The notes beneath the pieces were generated by a model. The model made no database searches and had not been told where the DNA came from. It worked only from the letters and a program-made list of their open reading frames with translations. The translations under genes were made by a program, and so were the position numbers. Positions 50,837 to 59,830 of a DNA stretch of 60,729 nt are shown piece after piece. Origin of the DNA: Candidatus Peregrinibacteria bacterium Gr01-1014_25 (lineage in GTDB: Bacteria > Patescibacteriota > Gracilibacteria > Peribacterales > Peribacteraceae); assembly GCA_007376205.1 (NCBI GenBank), contig VMFU01000006.1, positions 1-60,729 on the forward strand, read 5' to 3'. The stretch's first letter is position 1. The number at the start of each line of letters is the position of its first letter.

Positions 50837-53446
50837 TCAGGACGACATGTTCGCCGTCTCGGGCTTCTCGACCTCCGCTTTGACCTTCTCCTTCGCGCCC
50901 GGGACGAAGTCCAGCGTGTCGTTGCTCTTGCGGATGACGCGGATGACGTCGCCGGCGCGGAAGACGCCCTTGAGGATGAGCTCCGCGATTTCGTCCTCCA
51001 CCATCGTCTGGATAGTGCGGCGGACGGGACGGGCGCCGTACTCGGGGTCGAAGCCGTTCTTCGCCAGTACGCCGAGCGCCTTGGGATCGATGGCGAGCGT
51101 GAAACCCTTGTCCTTCAGGCGACGCTCGAAGTCCTCCAGGTGAATGCGAACGATCTTGCGGATGTGATCCTGCGTCAGGGCGTTGAAGACGATGATGTGG
51201 TCGATGCGGTTCAGGAATTCCGGTCGCATATTGTCCTTGAGTTCCTTGAGGACTTCCTGACGCTTGCGGTCGTATTCCTCCTCCTCGGTGTGCGCGTCGC
51301 TTTCCAGCTTGAAGCCGATCTTGCCGGCCTGCTGCGTGAGTTTGGCTGCGCCGATGTTGCTCGTCATGACGATGATCGTGTTGCGGAAGTCGACGACGTT
51401 GCCCTGTCCGTCCGTGAGCTGGCCGTCCTCCATGATCTGCAGGAGCAAGTTGAAGACCTCGGGGTGGGCTTTCTCGATTTCGTCGAAGAGCACGACGGAG
51501 TACGGCTTGCGGCGGACCGCTTCGGTCAGCTGGCCGCCCTCCTCGTAGCCTACGTAGCCCGCTGTCGTTCCGACGAGGCGCGAGACGTTGTGGCGCTCCA
51601 TGAATTCCGACATGTCGATCTTGATGAGCGCGTCCTCGCGGTTGAAGACTTCCTTTGCGAGCGTGCGGACCAGCTCGGTCTTGCCGACGCCCGTGGGGCC
51701 GAGGAACAGGAAGGAGCCGATCGGTCGGCGCTGATCGCCGATGCCGACGCGGCTGCGGCGCACGGCGCGCGCGACCTTGGTCAGCGCGTCGTCCTGTCCG
51801 ATGATGTGCTGACGGAGGATCTGCTCGAGGCCGGCGAGGCGCTTGGCCTCGGGCTTGAGCAGCTTGGTGACGGGAACGCCCGTCATGCGGCCGACGACCG
51901 CGGCGATGTCGTCCGCGGAGATGGTGATCGGCGTCCGCTTGTCGCCGTCGATGCCCGCGACAATGCTGTCGCGGCGCTCCTTGAGTTCTTGCTGTTCCTG
52001 CTTCAGGCGCAGCGCCTGGTGGTATTTCTGGTCCTTGACGGCCTGCTGCTGCTTCGCGGCGACCTTCTCCAGTTTCTCCTCGAGCTCGCGGACCTCCGGC
52101 GGCTGCGACTGGCGTTGCAGGCTCTTGCCCGCGGCGGACTCGTCGAGCACGTCGATGGCTTTGTCCGGCAGGTAGCGCTCGGTGATGTAACGCTTGCTCA
52201 ACTGCACCGACGCCTCAAGCGCCTCATCCTCGATGTGGACGTGGTGGAATTGTTCGAACGATCCCTTGAGCCCCTTGAGGATGGCGAGGGCGTCCTCGGC
52301 GGACGGCTCCTCGACGATGATGGGCTGGAAGCGACGTTCGAGGGCGCGGTCTTTCTCGACGGTTCGATATTCGTCCATCGTCGTCGCGCCGACGACCTGG
52401 ATGGCACTGCGGCTCAATGCCGGTTTCAGGATGTTCGCGGCGTCCAGCGATCCCTCGGCCGATCCCGCGCCGACGACCGTATGGATTTCGTCGATGAAGA
52501 GGATGATCTGCTTCTCCGATTGCGTGGCCTCTTTGATGATGTCCTCGAAGCGCTGCTCGAACTCGCCGCGGTACTTCGTGCCGGCGACGACGGCGCCCAG
52601 GTTCAGAATCAGCACGCGCTTGTTGCGCAGCGCGTCGGGGACGTTGCCCTGTGCGATGCGATGCGCCAGACCTTCGACGACGGCGGTCTTGCCGACGCCC
52701 GGTTCACCGATCAGCACAGGGTTATTCTTCGTCTTGCGATTCAGGATGTGGATGAGCCGCTCGATCTCGGTGTCGCGCCCGACGATCGGGTCGATCTTGC
52801 CCTGCTTCGCCTTGGCGATCAGGTCATCCGTGAAGTAGTCGAGCGCAGGCGTTTTGCTCGTGCTGTCCGACCGCTTGCGGCGAAGGCCTTCCGGCTCGGC
52901 GCCGGCTGCCCCCTGCGACTGCAGGCCCGCGATGGCGCCCTGCAGACCGTGGAAGAACGCCTCGAGCGATTGCTCGACGTTGCGGTTCTGCTGGCGGAAC
53001 TGGCTGATCTGCCCGAACATCTCCTCGATGTGCGTCTTGAGGTCCTGCGGCTCCACTTGCATCGCCTCGAGCAGGCTCGTGGCGGCGTTCTTGCCGGTGG
53101 CGACGAGAGCGTAGAGAAGGTGTTCCGTGCCGACATTCGCGTGACGGAATTTGTGGGCTGTCACGACCGCCTGCTCGATGACGTTGTGCAGGGAGACCGA
53201 CAGACCGTGCTTCACGTGCTTGCCCTCCGCGTCCTGATGGTCGCTGGTCTTGAGCAGGATGCGGACGTTCTCGAGTGTCACGCCCGCGCCGGTGAAGATG
53301 GAGAAGGCGAGGGACTTGGGAATGCTCAAGAGGCCCAGGAGCAGGTGCTCCGTACCGATGTAGGGGCTCTGCATCGTCTTCGCTTCCTGTTCGGCGATCT
53401 GGAGCGAGAGCTTGGCGTTCGGCGTGAAACGATCGAAAGGGTGCAT
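50837..53446 (-). CDS. clpC: ATP-dependent Clp protease ATPase subunit ClpC
   Basis: 869 residues: two Clp_N repeats (about 3-145), AAA1 with GEPGVGKTA (about 245), a middle region including a UVR-like stretch (KDQKYHQALRLKQEQQELKERR), AAA2 with GPTGVGKTE (about 580) and a C-terminal D2-small domain. ClpC unfolds substrates for ClpP. ATG 53446 begins the conserved MHPFDRFTP. A perfect CIRCE lies 53 nt upstream, so control by HrcA rather than CtsR is expected. Confidence 0.95.
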   Translation of the reverse strand: MHPFDRFTPNAKLSLQIAEQEAKTMQSPYIGTEHLLLGLLSIPKSLAFSIFTGAGVTLENVRILLKTSDHQDAEGKHVKHGLSVSLHNVIEQAVVTAHKFRHANVGTEHLLYALVATGKNAATSLLEAMQVEPQDLKTHIEEMFGQISQFRQQNRNVEQSLEAFFHGLQGAIAGLQSQGAAGAEPEGLRRKRSDSTSKTPALDYFTDDLIAKAKQGKIDPIVGRDTEIERLIHILNRKTKNNPVLIGEPGVGKTAVVEGLAHRIAQGNVPDALRNKRVLILNLGAVVAGTKYRGEFEQRFEDIIKEATQSEKQIILFIDEIHTVVGAGSAEGSLDAANILKPALSRSAIQVVGATTMDEYRTVEKDRALERRFQPIIVEEPSAEDALAILKGLKGSFEQFHHVHIEDEALEASVQLSKRYITERYLPDKAIDVLDESAAGKSLQRQSQPPEVRELEEKLEKVAAKQQQAVKDQKYHQALRLKQEQQELKERRDSIVAGIDGDKRTPITISADDIAAVVGRMTGVPVTKLLKPEAKRLAGLEQILRQHIIGQDDALTKVARAVRRSRVGIGDQRRPIGSFLFLGPTGVGKTELVRTLAKEVFNREDALIKIDMSEFMERHNVSRLVGTTAGYVGYEEGGQLTEAVRRKPYSVVLFDEIEKAHPEVFNLLLQIMEDGQLTDGQGNVVDFRNTIIVMTSNIGAAKLTQQAGKIGFKLESDAHTEEEEYDRKRQEVLKELKDNMRPEFLNRIDHIIVFNALTQDHIRKIVRIHLEDFERRLKDKGFTLAIDPKALGVLAKNGFDPEYGARPVRRTIQTMVEDEIAELILKGVFRAGDVIRVIRKSNDTLDFVPGAKEKVKAEVEKPETANMSS

Positions 53447-53499
53447 GGGGAGGAGGTTAGGTAAGGTGCGTAAAGGTACGTAGGGGGGAGGGGGGTGAT

Positions 53500-53526
53500 T
53501 TAGCACTCTATGTTACCGAGTGCTAA
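53500..53526 (-). promoter_or_regulatory. CIRCE operator of clpC
   Basis: TTAGCACTC, 9-nt spacer, GAGTGCTAA: an exact match to the HrcA operator consensus. It lies 53 nt upstream of the clpC start codon and probably overlaps its promoter. Confidence 0.96.
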
Positions 53527-53725
53527 CGCGGCAAGAATTTCGTCGGGAAAGTGCTAGCGAAATCCGGACACATTACCACGTTGCGCGCGGGGAGGCGAGT
53601 GACAGCAGTGCCCGAACCATGGTGTGATCATCGTATGATGAACACGATATTTGTTCAACGTTTTGGCCTTGCCGGAGGCAGGCAAAAGGCGACGGCATAT
53701 CTTCAGGCTGCGATCGTATTTCCTT

Positions 53726-54961
53726 TTACCGCTGCCGCAGATCCTCCAGGAACAGCGCGACAATCGTCGTGAAAGGAATGGCGAGGAGGATGCCCAGGAT
53801 GGGATGCACGACGCCCGGGAAGCTGATGCCGACGAGCATGGCGACCATGATGGCGATGGGGGAGAGGCCGACCGCGCGCTTCATGATGAGCGGGACGAGC
53901 AGGTTATTCTCGCACCATTGGATGACGTAGTAGATGCCCATGACGACGAGCGCCCACAGGAAGCCGCCCTCCGTCAGGGCGATGAGCACCGCGGGGACGG
54001 CGGCGATGAAGGGGCCGATGTACGGGATGAATTCCGTAAAGCCCGCGAGGACCGCGAGCGTCAGAGCGTAGGGGATGCCCAGGATGGCGAGCGCGACGAA
54101 GACGAGCAGGCCGACGACGAGGCCCAGGATCAGCTGGCCGCGCGCCCACTGGCCAATCTTGCCGAGGGCGGCCTCGATCTTGGCGTCGAAGTAGCCGCGC
54201 CGGTCCTCCGGCAGAAATCCGCGCAGCCAGACTCGCACCCGTTCCTTCTCAATCTGGATGAAGAAGGCCAGGACGAGAACCACGATCGTCTGGACGATGA
54301 AGCCGACGACGGAACCCGCGACGCGCGTTGCGAAGACGAACGATCCCTGCGCGACGCTGGACAGGTTCTGGCCCCACTGCGCGAGGACGTCGGCGAAGTG
54401 TTCGATGGACAAGTTCTGCAGCGTGCCGCGCGCGAGCTCGGTGAAGCGCATGTTGAGATCGGGCGGCAGCAGCGGGATGGCAATTTGGGGATTCACCAAG
54501 AAGCGGTCGAGCCGCTCCGAGACCATCTGGGCGATACCGGTGATCTGCTGCGCGAGGATCGGCGTGAGCGAGAGGAGCAGGAAGAGGATAAGCACGAGAG
54601 CGACGGCGTACTGTACGAGGATGGCGAGACCCCGCGGGACGCCGCGGCGCTCCAGGCTGCGCACGCCGGGGTCGATGATAGCGGCGAGAAAGAAGCCGAG
54701 CAGCAGCAGCATGATCGTGTCGCGGACCATGTACGCGAGCCACACGGCGACCGCGACGCCGAGAATCGTGAGCGTCGACCGCAGAACGGTGGCGGACGGC
54801 AGGCGGATCGTGACGACGGGCTCGGCCGCGCGCGCCGGACGGCGTCCGGACGGCGTCCTTGGCTCCCCCTGGCGCGCGCGTTGGAGAATGTCCTGCGCGC
54901 GCTTGCCGATGATGCGGAAGGAGGTGAAGGCCGATGCTGGAGGGCGTTGCTTCGGGGTCAT
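53726..54961 (-). CDS. AI-2E family transporter (PerM/UPF0118)
   Basis: 411 residues with about eight membrane helices: a pair near 65-105, a long soluble loop, then a cluster from about 210 to the end containing the family signature GFTEFIPYIGPFI. The N-terminal 50 residues are basic and cytoplasmic. The substrate is uncertain (autoinducer-2 efflux, ions). The start overlaps the stop of the pilin gene by 4 nt. Confidence 0.9.
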   Translation of the reverse strand: MTPKQRPPASAFTSFRIIGKRAQDILQRARQGEPRTPSGRRPARAAEPVVTIRLPSATVLRSTLTILGVAVAVWLAYMVRDTIMLLLLGFFLAAIIDPGVRSLERRGVPRGLAILVQYAVALVLILFLLLSLTPILAQQITGIAQMVSERLDRFLVNPQIAIPLLPPDLNMRFTELARGTLQNLSIEHFADVLAQWGQNLSSVAQGSFVFATRVAGSVVGFIVQTIVVLVLAFFIQIEKERVRVWLRGFLPEDRRGYFDAKIEAALGKIGQWARGQLILGLVVGLLVFVALAILGIPYALTLAVLAGFTEFIPYIGPFIAAVPAVLIALTEGGFLWALVVMGIYYVIQWCENNLLVPLIMKRAVGLSPIAIMVAMLVGISFPGVVHPILGILLAIPFTTIVALFLEDLRQR

Positions 54962-55317
54962 CCGACGAGAACGGTAGCGGCGAGGTCAATGATGAGGAAG
55001 GCGCAGACGCTGACGACAAAGCCGATGATCGCCCATTGCAGGCGGCGCATGCCGCTCTCCCGCCCGCTGCCCGTCGCCGCGCCGATGGCGATCTCATAGC
55101 CGGCGTACATGACGTTCACGAGGAAGAAGAGTCCCAAGAGGCTGAACAGCAGCTCCACGAGGTGCGCGATGAACATAGGGACGCACTCTGCCGTGTGCAT
55201 GCCCGTCTTGAAGTCGCAACCCGGAATGCCTCCCGTGATCAACGCGAACTGCGCCGCCGCGGGGAGGGGGACGAGGAGGAAGGGGAGGGCGTTGAGAATA
55301 GCTGTGGATCGCTTCAC
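54958..55317 (-). CDS. VirB2-like T4SS pilin
   Basis: 119 residues: signal peptide (cleavage near PAAAQ), a Cys-containing loop (GCDFKTG...AECVP) and two membrane helices (about 50-78 and 92-116) with the intervening GxGRE-MRRLQWAIIG pattern of the CPR T4SS_pilin family. It is a likely subunit of a conjugation or DNA-uptake pilus. Overlaps the AI-2E gene. Confidence 0.78.
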   Translation of the reverse strand: MKRSTAILNALPFLLVPLPAAAQFALITGGIPGCDFKTGMHTAECVPMFIAHLVELLFSLLGLFFLVNVMYAGYEIAIGAATGSGRESGMRRLQWAIIGFVVSVCAFLIIDLAATVLVG

Positions 55318-55394
55318 GGAGAGCTATTGTCGTCGAAAGCCCCCGTATGCGCGACGTGCTTTCGGTTGAGAAAAGGCTATATTGTGATGTGGTT

Positions 55395-56417
55395 ATGGCG
55401 TCATTCTCCTGGTCATCGGCTCCCAAGCCCGTCGTCGCCCTCGCGCCGATGGCGGGGGTGACCGATGCGTCGTACCGGCGGTTCATCAAGCGGCTCGCGC
55501 CGGAGACGATCGTGTACTCCGAGTTCTTGAGCACCGATGCGATCCACTTCGGCGCGCGCAAGACGCTGTCGATGCTCGCGTTCGATCCGGCCGTCGAGCG
55601 GCCGTTCATCGTGCAAATTTTCGGCGACGACCCCGGGCATTTCCTCTCGGCGGCCAAGGTGATCGAGCAGCTCGGCGCGGACGGCATCGACATCAACATG
55701 GGTTGCCCCGCGGCCAAGGTCGTCTCGTCCTGCCACGGCGCGGCGCTCCTGAAGGACGCCGATCTCGCCGCCGAGCTCGTGCACGCGACGAAGAAAGCGG
55801 TGTCGATCCCCGTGAGTGTGAAGACGCGCCTGGGGTGGAACACGAAGGACGGGCTGATCGCGTTCTGCACGAAGCTCGTCGAGGCCGGGGCCGACGCGCT
55901 GGCGGTCCACGGACGGCGGTACTGCGACAAATTCACGGGGGCCGCCGACTGGGAGCCGATCTACGAACTCAAACGCGCGCTGCCCAACATTCCCGTGATC
56001 GGCAACGGCGACATCGCCACGGCAGCGGACGCGGTGGCGAAGATCGGCAACCTCGACGGAGTGATGGTGGGGCGGGGGACATGGGGGAATCCGTGGCTCA
56101 TGGCGGATATCACGGAGGCACTGCGATGTCATGCGAGCGGACAGCGAGCAGCCCCACTTCGCCAAGGCTTCGAGGGGCAAGCGGACAGCGAGCAGCGAAA
56201 CACGGTTGCCACCATGACGTTCACCGACAAAATCCCCTTCATTCTCGAGCACTGCACATTGGCCGTGGATGTGAAGGGGGAGAAGCGCGGCATGCTGGAG
56301 ATGCGGCGGCACCTCTCGAGTTACGTCAAAGGTTTTCCCGGCGCGGCGGACTTGCGCATGAAGCTGATGCAGGTAGAGCGGCTCGATGACGTGCGGGCGC
56401 TGCTCGTTGCCGTCTGA
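55395..56417 (+). CDS. dus: tRNA-dihydrouridine synthase
   Basis: 340 residues, FMN TIM barrel: LAPMAGVTDASYR, MGCPAAKVV with the catalytic Cys, VKTRLGW, AVHGRRYCDKFTGAADW and GNGDIATAADA. It reduces uridines in tRNA D-loops. Residues about 247-267 are an unusual insert encoded by a repeat with 17-nt direct copies (56136-56152, 56180-56196), in frame, between barrel and helical domain. ATG 55395 starts just before the conserved region. Confidence 0.93.
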   Translation: MASFSWSSAPKPVVALAPMAGVTDASYRRFIKRLAPETIVYSEFLSTDAIHFGARKTLSMLAFDPAVERPFIVQIFGDDPGHFLSAAKVIEQLGADGIDINMGCPAAKVVSSCHGAALLKDADLAAELVHATKKAVSIPVSVKTRLGWNTKDGLIAFCTKLVEAGADALAVHGRRYCDKFTGAADWEPIYELKRALPNIPVIGNGDIATAADAVAKIGNLDGVMVGRGTWGNPWLMADITEALRCHASGQRAAPLRQGFEGQADSEQRNTVATMTFTDKIPFILEHCTLAVDVKGEKRGMLEMRRHLSSYVKGFPGAADLRMKLMQVERLDDVRALLVAV

Positions 56418-56441
56418 TGTCTGTAGGCGTGTTTTCCCCTG

Positions 56442-56477
56442 CCCCTTACCCCTACCACCTTAAGCGGGGGAGAGGGG
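56442..56477. repeat. GC-rich hairpin downstream of dus
   Basis: A 12-position stem (56442-56453 with 56466-56477, one mismatch, two G.T pairs) and a 12-nt loop. No T tract follows, so it is a weak terminator candidate or a repeat element. It sits just upstream of the -10 box of the next gene. Confidence 0.55.
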
Positions 56478-56500
56478 TCATGTTGTGCTATCATCGGAAC

Positions 56501-56824
56501 ATGGAGACGCGTCAGGATATGCCGGCGCAGGAGGGGGAAGAGCCGCGCATTCTGCTCCTGCCGCGCGCCGTCGGGGCGTTCTATCAGTACTACCGCGATT
56601 TTGAGACGGCGCACGGTGCGTGGACGAAGAAGCCGTCCGAAGAGATGACGCTCGAACAATTTGCGTTCTGGTGGACGAATCTCCCCGCGGACGACCAGCG
56701 ATCGGCCTATGAAAAATGGCGCTGCACGCCGCAGGAATGGATGGCGCGGCATTTGGAAACCGAAGGCGCTCCGGAACTCGGCGCACTCATCCGTGCAGAG
56801 TATGCGCGGGTGATGACGGGCTAG
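56501..56824 (+). CDS. hypothetical protein
   Basis: 107 residues, soluble, rich in Trp, Glu and Arg; no recognised family. ATG 56501 is chosen because TATCAT (56489-56494) lies exactly 6 nt upstream. The 3' end overlaps the convergent gene by 4 nt. Confidence 0.65.
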   Translation: METRQDMPAQEGEEPRILLLPRAVGAFYQYYRDFETAHGAWTKKPSEEMTLEQFAFWWTNLPADDQRSAYEKWRCTPQEWMARHLETEGAPELGALIRAEYARVMTG

Positions 56825-57222
56825 GGGTGTCCCGCCTGCGGCGGCGTAGGCGGAACAATGTGCACGTTGGCCGGGTTCACATGCCCGCCGAAGAGTTGCC
56901 GCAGGGCGAACTCCTGATCTTCGAGCGTTCCAAGAATCGGAACCAGGCGTTCCATGCCGTCGAGCACTTGGAGCTCCTGAAACCCGCGTCCGCAGAACCA
57001 GTTGAGGGGATCGTTGCGCTCAAGCGATGCGCGCATGAACGTGAGCAGTTTGGGATGCTTTTTTGCGAAACACCGGTCCTCGTCATCGTGACGATCCTCC
57101 GGCGTGAGCGCCGCATGAAGCAGAACGCCGATGACGGAATGCGGTGGCCGTCCGTCCGCGTTGTATGCCTCCTCGTACTCGTCGGTGAATTCTTCGAAGC
57201 GCGTGTCCAGGTCCGGGTGCAT
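56821..57222 (-). CDS. hypothetical protein
   Basis: 133 residues, acidic, with no family. ATG 57222 is preferred to 57231 because CATAAT lies 7 nt upstream of it. Overlaps the stop of the convergent 56501 gene. Confidence 0.6.
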   Translation of the reverse strand: MHPDLDTRFEEFTDEYEEAYNADGRPPHSVIGVLLHAALTPEDRHDDEDRCFAKKHPKLLTFMRASLERNDPLNWFCGRGFQELQVLDGMERLVPILGTLEDQEFALRQLFGGHVNPANVHIVPPTPPQAGHP

Positions 57223-57377
57223 AACGGGCATTATGCCTATTTGCTAAAATTTGTCAAATATGGTGGCCCGTGCTTCTCTGGCTGACACGGCCTACTGGCT
57301 ACCGCCTCGCTTCCGTGGTTGAATGGTCGCATATTCGGCAGGCGGTCTGCCGATGATCCTTCAGAAGGGAGGCCATT

Positions 57378-57746
57378 GTGGTTCGCACGTCCCGCTATCT
57401 CAAATGGCCCCGTCGTTTGGGGCTCCCCGAGAATCAGGTTGCCGAGATCGAAGCATGGCACACCGTGCTCGTGGAAGAACGCCGAGCGTGGCGAATATTT
57501 TTGGCATCGTTCATTCTCATGCTCGGATCCTTACAGGTTGCTTTTTTTGGCATTCTTGTATGGACGGGATCAACTCCATGGGCTGCGGTTGCCATGTTCG
57601 CTGTGGGATTCCCGCTTGCGTACGTGAGCGGCCAGCTGCTGAAGAAAAGCCTCCGGCTTCTTCTGGCCAGGGAAGAACGCAAGAAGAGCATGGATGCGCA
57701 ATTGCTCCGTATCTATGAATCCGGCTTGAAGATCTACGGGCGATAG
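57378..57746 (+). CDS. two-helix membrane protein
   Basis: 122 residues with two membrane helices (about 40-62 and 68-86) and basic cytoplasmic ends. GTG 57378 has GGGAGG 5 nt upstream, a real Shine-Dalgarno. A strong terminator follows. Function unknown. Confidence 0.65.
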   Translation: MVRTSRYLKWPRRLGLPENQVAEIEAWHTVLVEERRAWRIFLASFILMLGSLQVAFFGILVWTGSTPWAAVAMFAVGFPLAYVSGQLLKKSLRLLLAREERKKSMDAQLLRIYESGLKIYGR

Positions 57747-57766
57747 CCGGGAGACATTCTGAAGGA

Positions 57767-57799
57767 GGGGGAAGTCATTGGATGACTTCCCCCTTTTTT
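57767..57799 (+). terminator. rho-independent terminator
   Basis: A perfect 12-bp stem (57767-57778 with 57782-57793, 3-nt loop) followed by six Ts, just before the rplA stop on the other strand. Confidence 0.95.
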
Positions 57800-57800
57800 A

Positions 57801-58532
57801 TCAGATTTGCACTTTCACCCCCGGACCCATCGTCGGCGTGACCGTGACGGAGAGAATGTAGATGCCCTTGATGCCGCTTGGCTGGGCTTCCTTGATCGCC
57901 TGCAGGAGCGCCTCCAGGTTCTGCTGGAGCTTCTCCGCTCCGAAGGAAATCTTGCCGAACGGGACGTGGATGATGCCCTGCTTGTCCATCTTGCATTCGA
58001 CGCGCCCCTTCTTGAGCGCTTCGATAGTCTTCACGATGTTGTCGCTGACGGTGCCCGCCTTGGGACTGGGCATCAGGCCGCGCTGGCCCAGTGTCTTCGC
58101 CACCTTGCCGAAGCTCTTCATCATCGAGGGAACGGCGACGGCGATGTCGAAGTCGATGGTGCCGCCGTCGATCTGGGCGATGAGATCGTCATTGCCCGCC
58201 AGGTGTGCTCCCGCCTTCTTCGCGTCGTTGATGAGATCGTCCGGGACAAACGCCGCGATGCGAACGCTCTTGCCTGTGCCGTGGGGCAGGTCGACGGTCG
58301 TGCGGACGAGTTGGTCCGCCTGCGTCGTGTCGGCGTTGATGCGGATGTGCGTCTCTGCGGTCGCGTCGAATGTAGCGGTGCTCACCTGCGTGAGCAGCGC
58401 CGCGGCTTCCGCGATGGGGTAGGCGCGCTTCTCGATCAGAGCAGCCTTCTCGCGGTACTTCTTCCCATGGCCGCCTTTCGGGCGCGGCGGGGTATAGGTC
58501 TTCGTCTTCTTGTCTGCTGCGGCTTTCGCCAT
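57801..58532 (-). CDS. rplA: 50S ribosomal protein uL1
   Basis: 243 residues. The family signature is seen in MKSFGKVAKTLGQRGLMPSPKAGTV and in GKISFG near the end. The N-terminus has a basic extension of about 25 residues. L1 forms the mobile stalk and in many bacteria represses its own operon by binding a leader hairpin. Here a structured 150-nt leader lies between the upstream membrane gene and rplA. Confidence 0.96.
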   Translation of the reverse strand: MAKAAADKKTKTYTPPRPKGGHGKKYREKAALIEKRAYPIAEAAALLTQVSTATFDATAETHIRINADTTQADQLVRTTVDLPHGTGKSVRIAAFVPDDLINDAKKAGAHLAGNDDLIAQIDGGTIDFDIAVAVPSMMKSFGKVAKTLGQRGLMPSPKAGTVSDNIVKTIEALKKGRVECKMDKQGIIHVPFGKISFGAEKLQQNLEALLQAIKEAQPSGIKGIYILSVTVTPTMGPGVKVQI

Positions 58533-58554
58533 AGAAAGAGGGGGAACGTGGTTT

Positions 58555-58588
58555 ACCCTGATGGCGGCTCAAAGCCGCATCGAAGGGT
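58555..58588 (-). promoter_or_regulatory. hairpin in rplA leader
   Basis: A composite stem: ACCCT/AGGGT, GAT/ATC and GCGGCT/AGCCGC with small bulges and a 3-nt loop, 23 nt upstream of the rplA start. With the next hairpin it could form an L1-responsive leader; this is an inference from position. Confidence 0.55.
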
Positions 58589-58618
58589 GCAAGCATCCGT
58601 GACTTGCTTAGGAGAATT

Positions 58619-58655
58619 CTGCGGACTCCCACGAAGCGGGCGGAGTCTGCCGCAG
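58619..58655 (-). promoter_or_regulatory. second hairpin in rplA leader
   Basis: CTGCGG/CCGCAG and ACTCC/GGAGT with a 3-nt bulge. The minus-strand loop contains GTGGGAG, reminiscent of the G-rich strand in known L1 sites. It could equally be an attenuator for the upstream gene. Confidence 0.45.
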
Positions 58656-58688
58656 GACATGGCGAAAAGCAAGAACAGAAAGCCTCAC

Positions 58689-59264
58689 CTATTTCCTCCG
58701 TTTCTTCACGTGCACCATCCGCCAGAGAGCGGTATGCGCCGGCTCGGCGGGGGAACGGGCGAGCCAGAGGAGCAGCGTGCCATAGAGCATCGCCGTGACA
58801 TGCATCGCCCAGCTGGACAGTTCGGGGGCGACGCCCAAGAGGAGTTGCAATGTGAGCGACAGGAAACCGAGGAGCACGGCGGCCAAGCCGACCACGCGCC
58901 AGAGCAGCTGCGAAAGGGCGACGGGGACGGCGGTCGCCGCGGGTGGCAGAGAACGCAGGACGATCTCGTAGCGCAGGAGCAGAACGCCGCCCGTGCAGAA
59001 GAGGAAGAGGAGCGCGAACGATGCGCCGAGGGAGAGAGGAGCCTGCGAGAGCATCGCCGCAACTGCGGGCAGGCCGCCCAGAGTCAGGAACACGCCGCCG
59101 ACCGTGTGGGCGATCATCGCAAAGAGCGCGCGTCCGACGTCATCGGCCTTCGCTCCATGTTGCAGTCCGGCGATGAAGAGGAGCGACCCTCCGACGAATA
59201 CGGCGCAGAGCAGCATCACTGCCCACGAGAACATGCCACCGCCGCTGATCAGGACGTCCAGCAT
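58689..59264 (-). CDS. polytopic membrane protein between rplK and rplA
   Basis: 191 residues with five or six membrane helices and a short basic C-terminus (KKRRK). No family recognised. It interrupts the usual rplK-rplA pair in the same orientation. Confidence 0.65.
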   Translation of the reverse strand: MLDVLISGGGMFSWAVMLLCAVFVGGSLLFIAGLQHGAKADDVGRALFAMIAHTVGGVFLTLGGLPAVAAMLSQAPLSLGASFALLFLFCTGGVLLLRYEIVLRSLPPAATAVPVALSQLLWRVVGLAAVLLGFLSLTLQLLLGVAPELSSWAMHVTAMLYGTLLLWLARSPAEPAHTALWRMVHVKKRRK

Positions 59265-59344
59265 AGTCGCTGGAGGCCCAGCCTACCGTCCCCGGGGTTT
59301 CCCGCACGCGAAACCCGTTGCATTGCCGTATTTTTGGTTTTTAC

Positions 59345-59767
59345 TCACTCAACGGTGATACCCATGCTCCGGGCGCTTCCCGCGATCGTCCGCATCGCCG
59401 CGTCCAGGTTGGTCGTATTCAAATCGGGCATCTTGATGGTGGCGATCTCCTTGAGCTGCGCCTTACTGATCGATCCGACTTTGGTGCGGTTCGCCTCGCC
59501 CGATCCTTTCTCGATCTTGGCCCGTTCCATAATCAACGCCGTCGCGGACGGTTGCTTCACCACGAAGGAGAACGACCGGTCGTCGTACACGGTGATCTGC
59601 ACCGGCAGTTCCTTGCCCATACGGTCCTTGGTCTTCGCGTTGAATTGCGTGCAGAAGCCCTGGATGTCCACGCCGGCCTGGCCGAGAGCGGGTCCCAGCG
59701 GAGGCGCGGGATTGGCTTGCCCGCCGCGTGCGCGCACTTTGATGACTTTCTTGACTTGCTTGGCCAT
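59345..59767 (-). CDS. rplK: 50S ribosomal protein uL11
   Basis: 140 residues: N-terminal [31 protein letters not shown] and a C-terminal rRNA-binding domain ending [12 protein letters not shown]11 binds the GTPase centre of 23S rRNA. Canonical length and start. Confidence 0.97.
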   Translation of the reverse strand: MAKQVKKVIKVRARGGQANPAPPLGPALGQAGVDIQGFCTQFNAKTKDRMGKELPVQITVYDDRSFSFVVKQPSATALIMERAKIEKGSGEANRTKVGSISKAQLKEIATIKMPDLNTTNLDAAMRTIAGSARSMGITVE

Positions 59768-59830
59768 AGGTAGCGGAGAGGGTAGAGGCGGACCGTGTGG
59801 ATGTAAAGGGGATGAACATGAGGAAATTGG

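Noticed and set aside
51140-53464. 774-codon plus-strand open frame
   Set aside because: Antisense shadow of clpC, which has full Clp domains.
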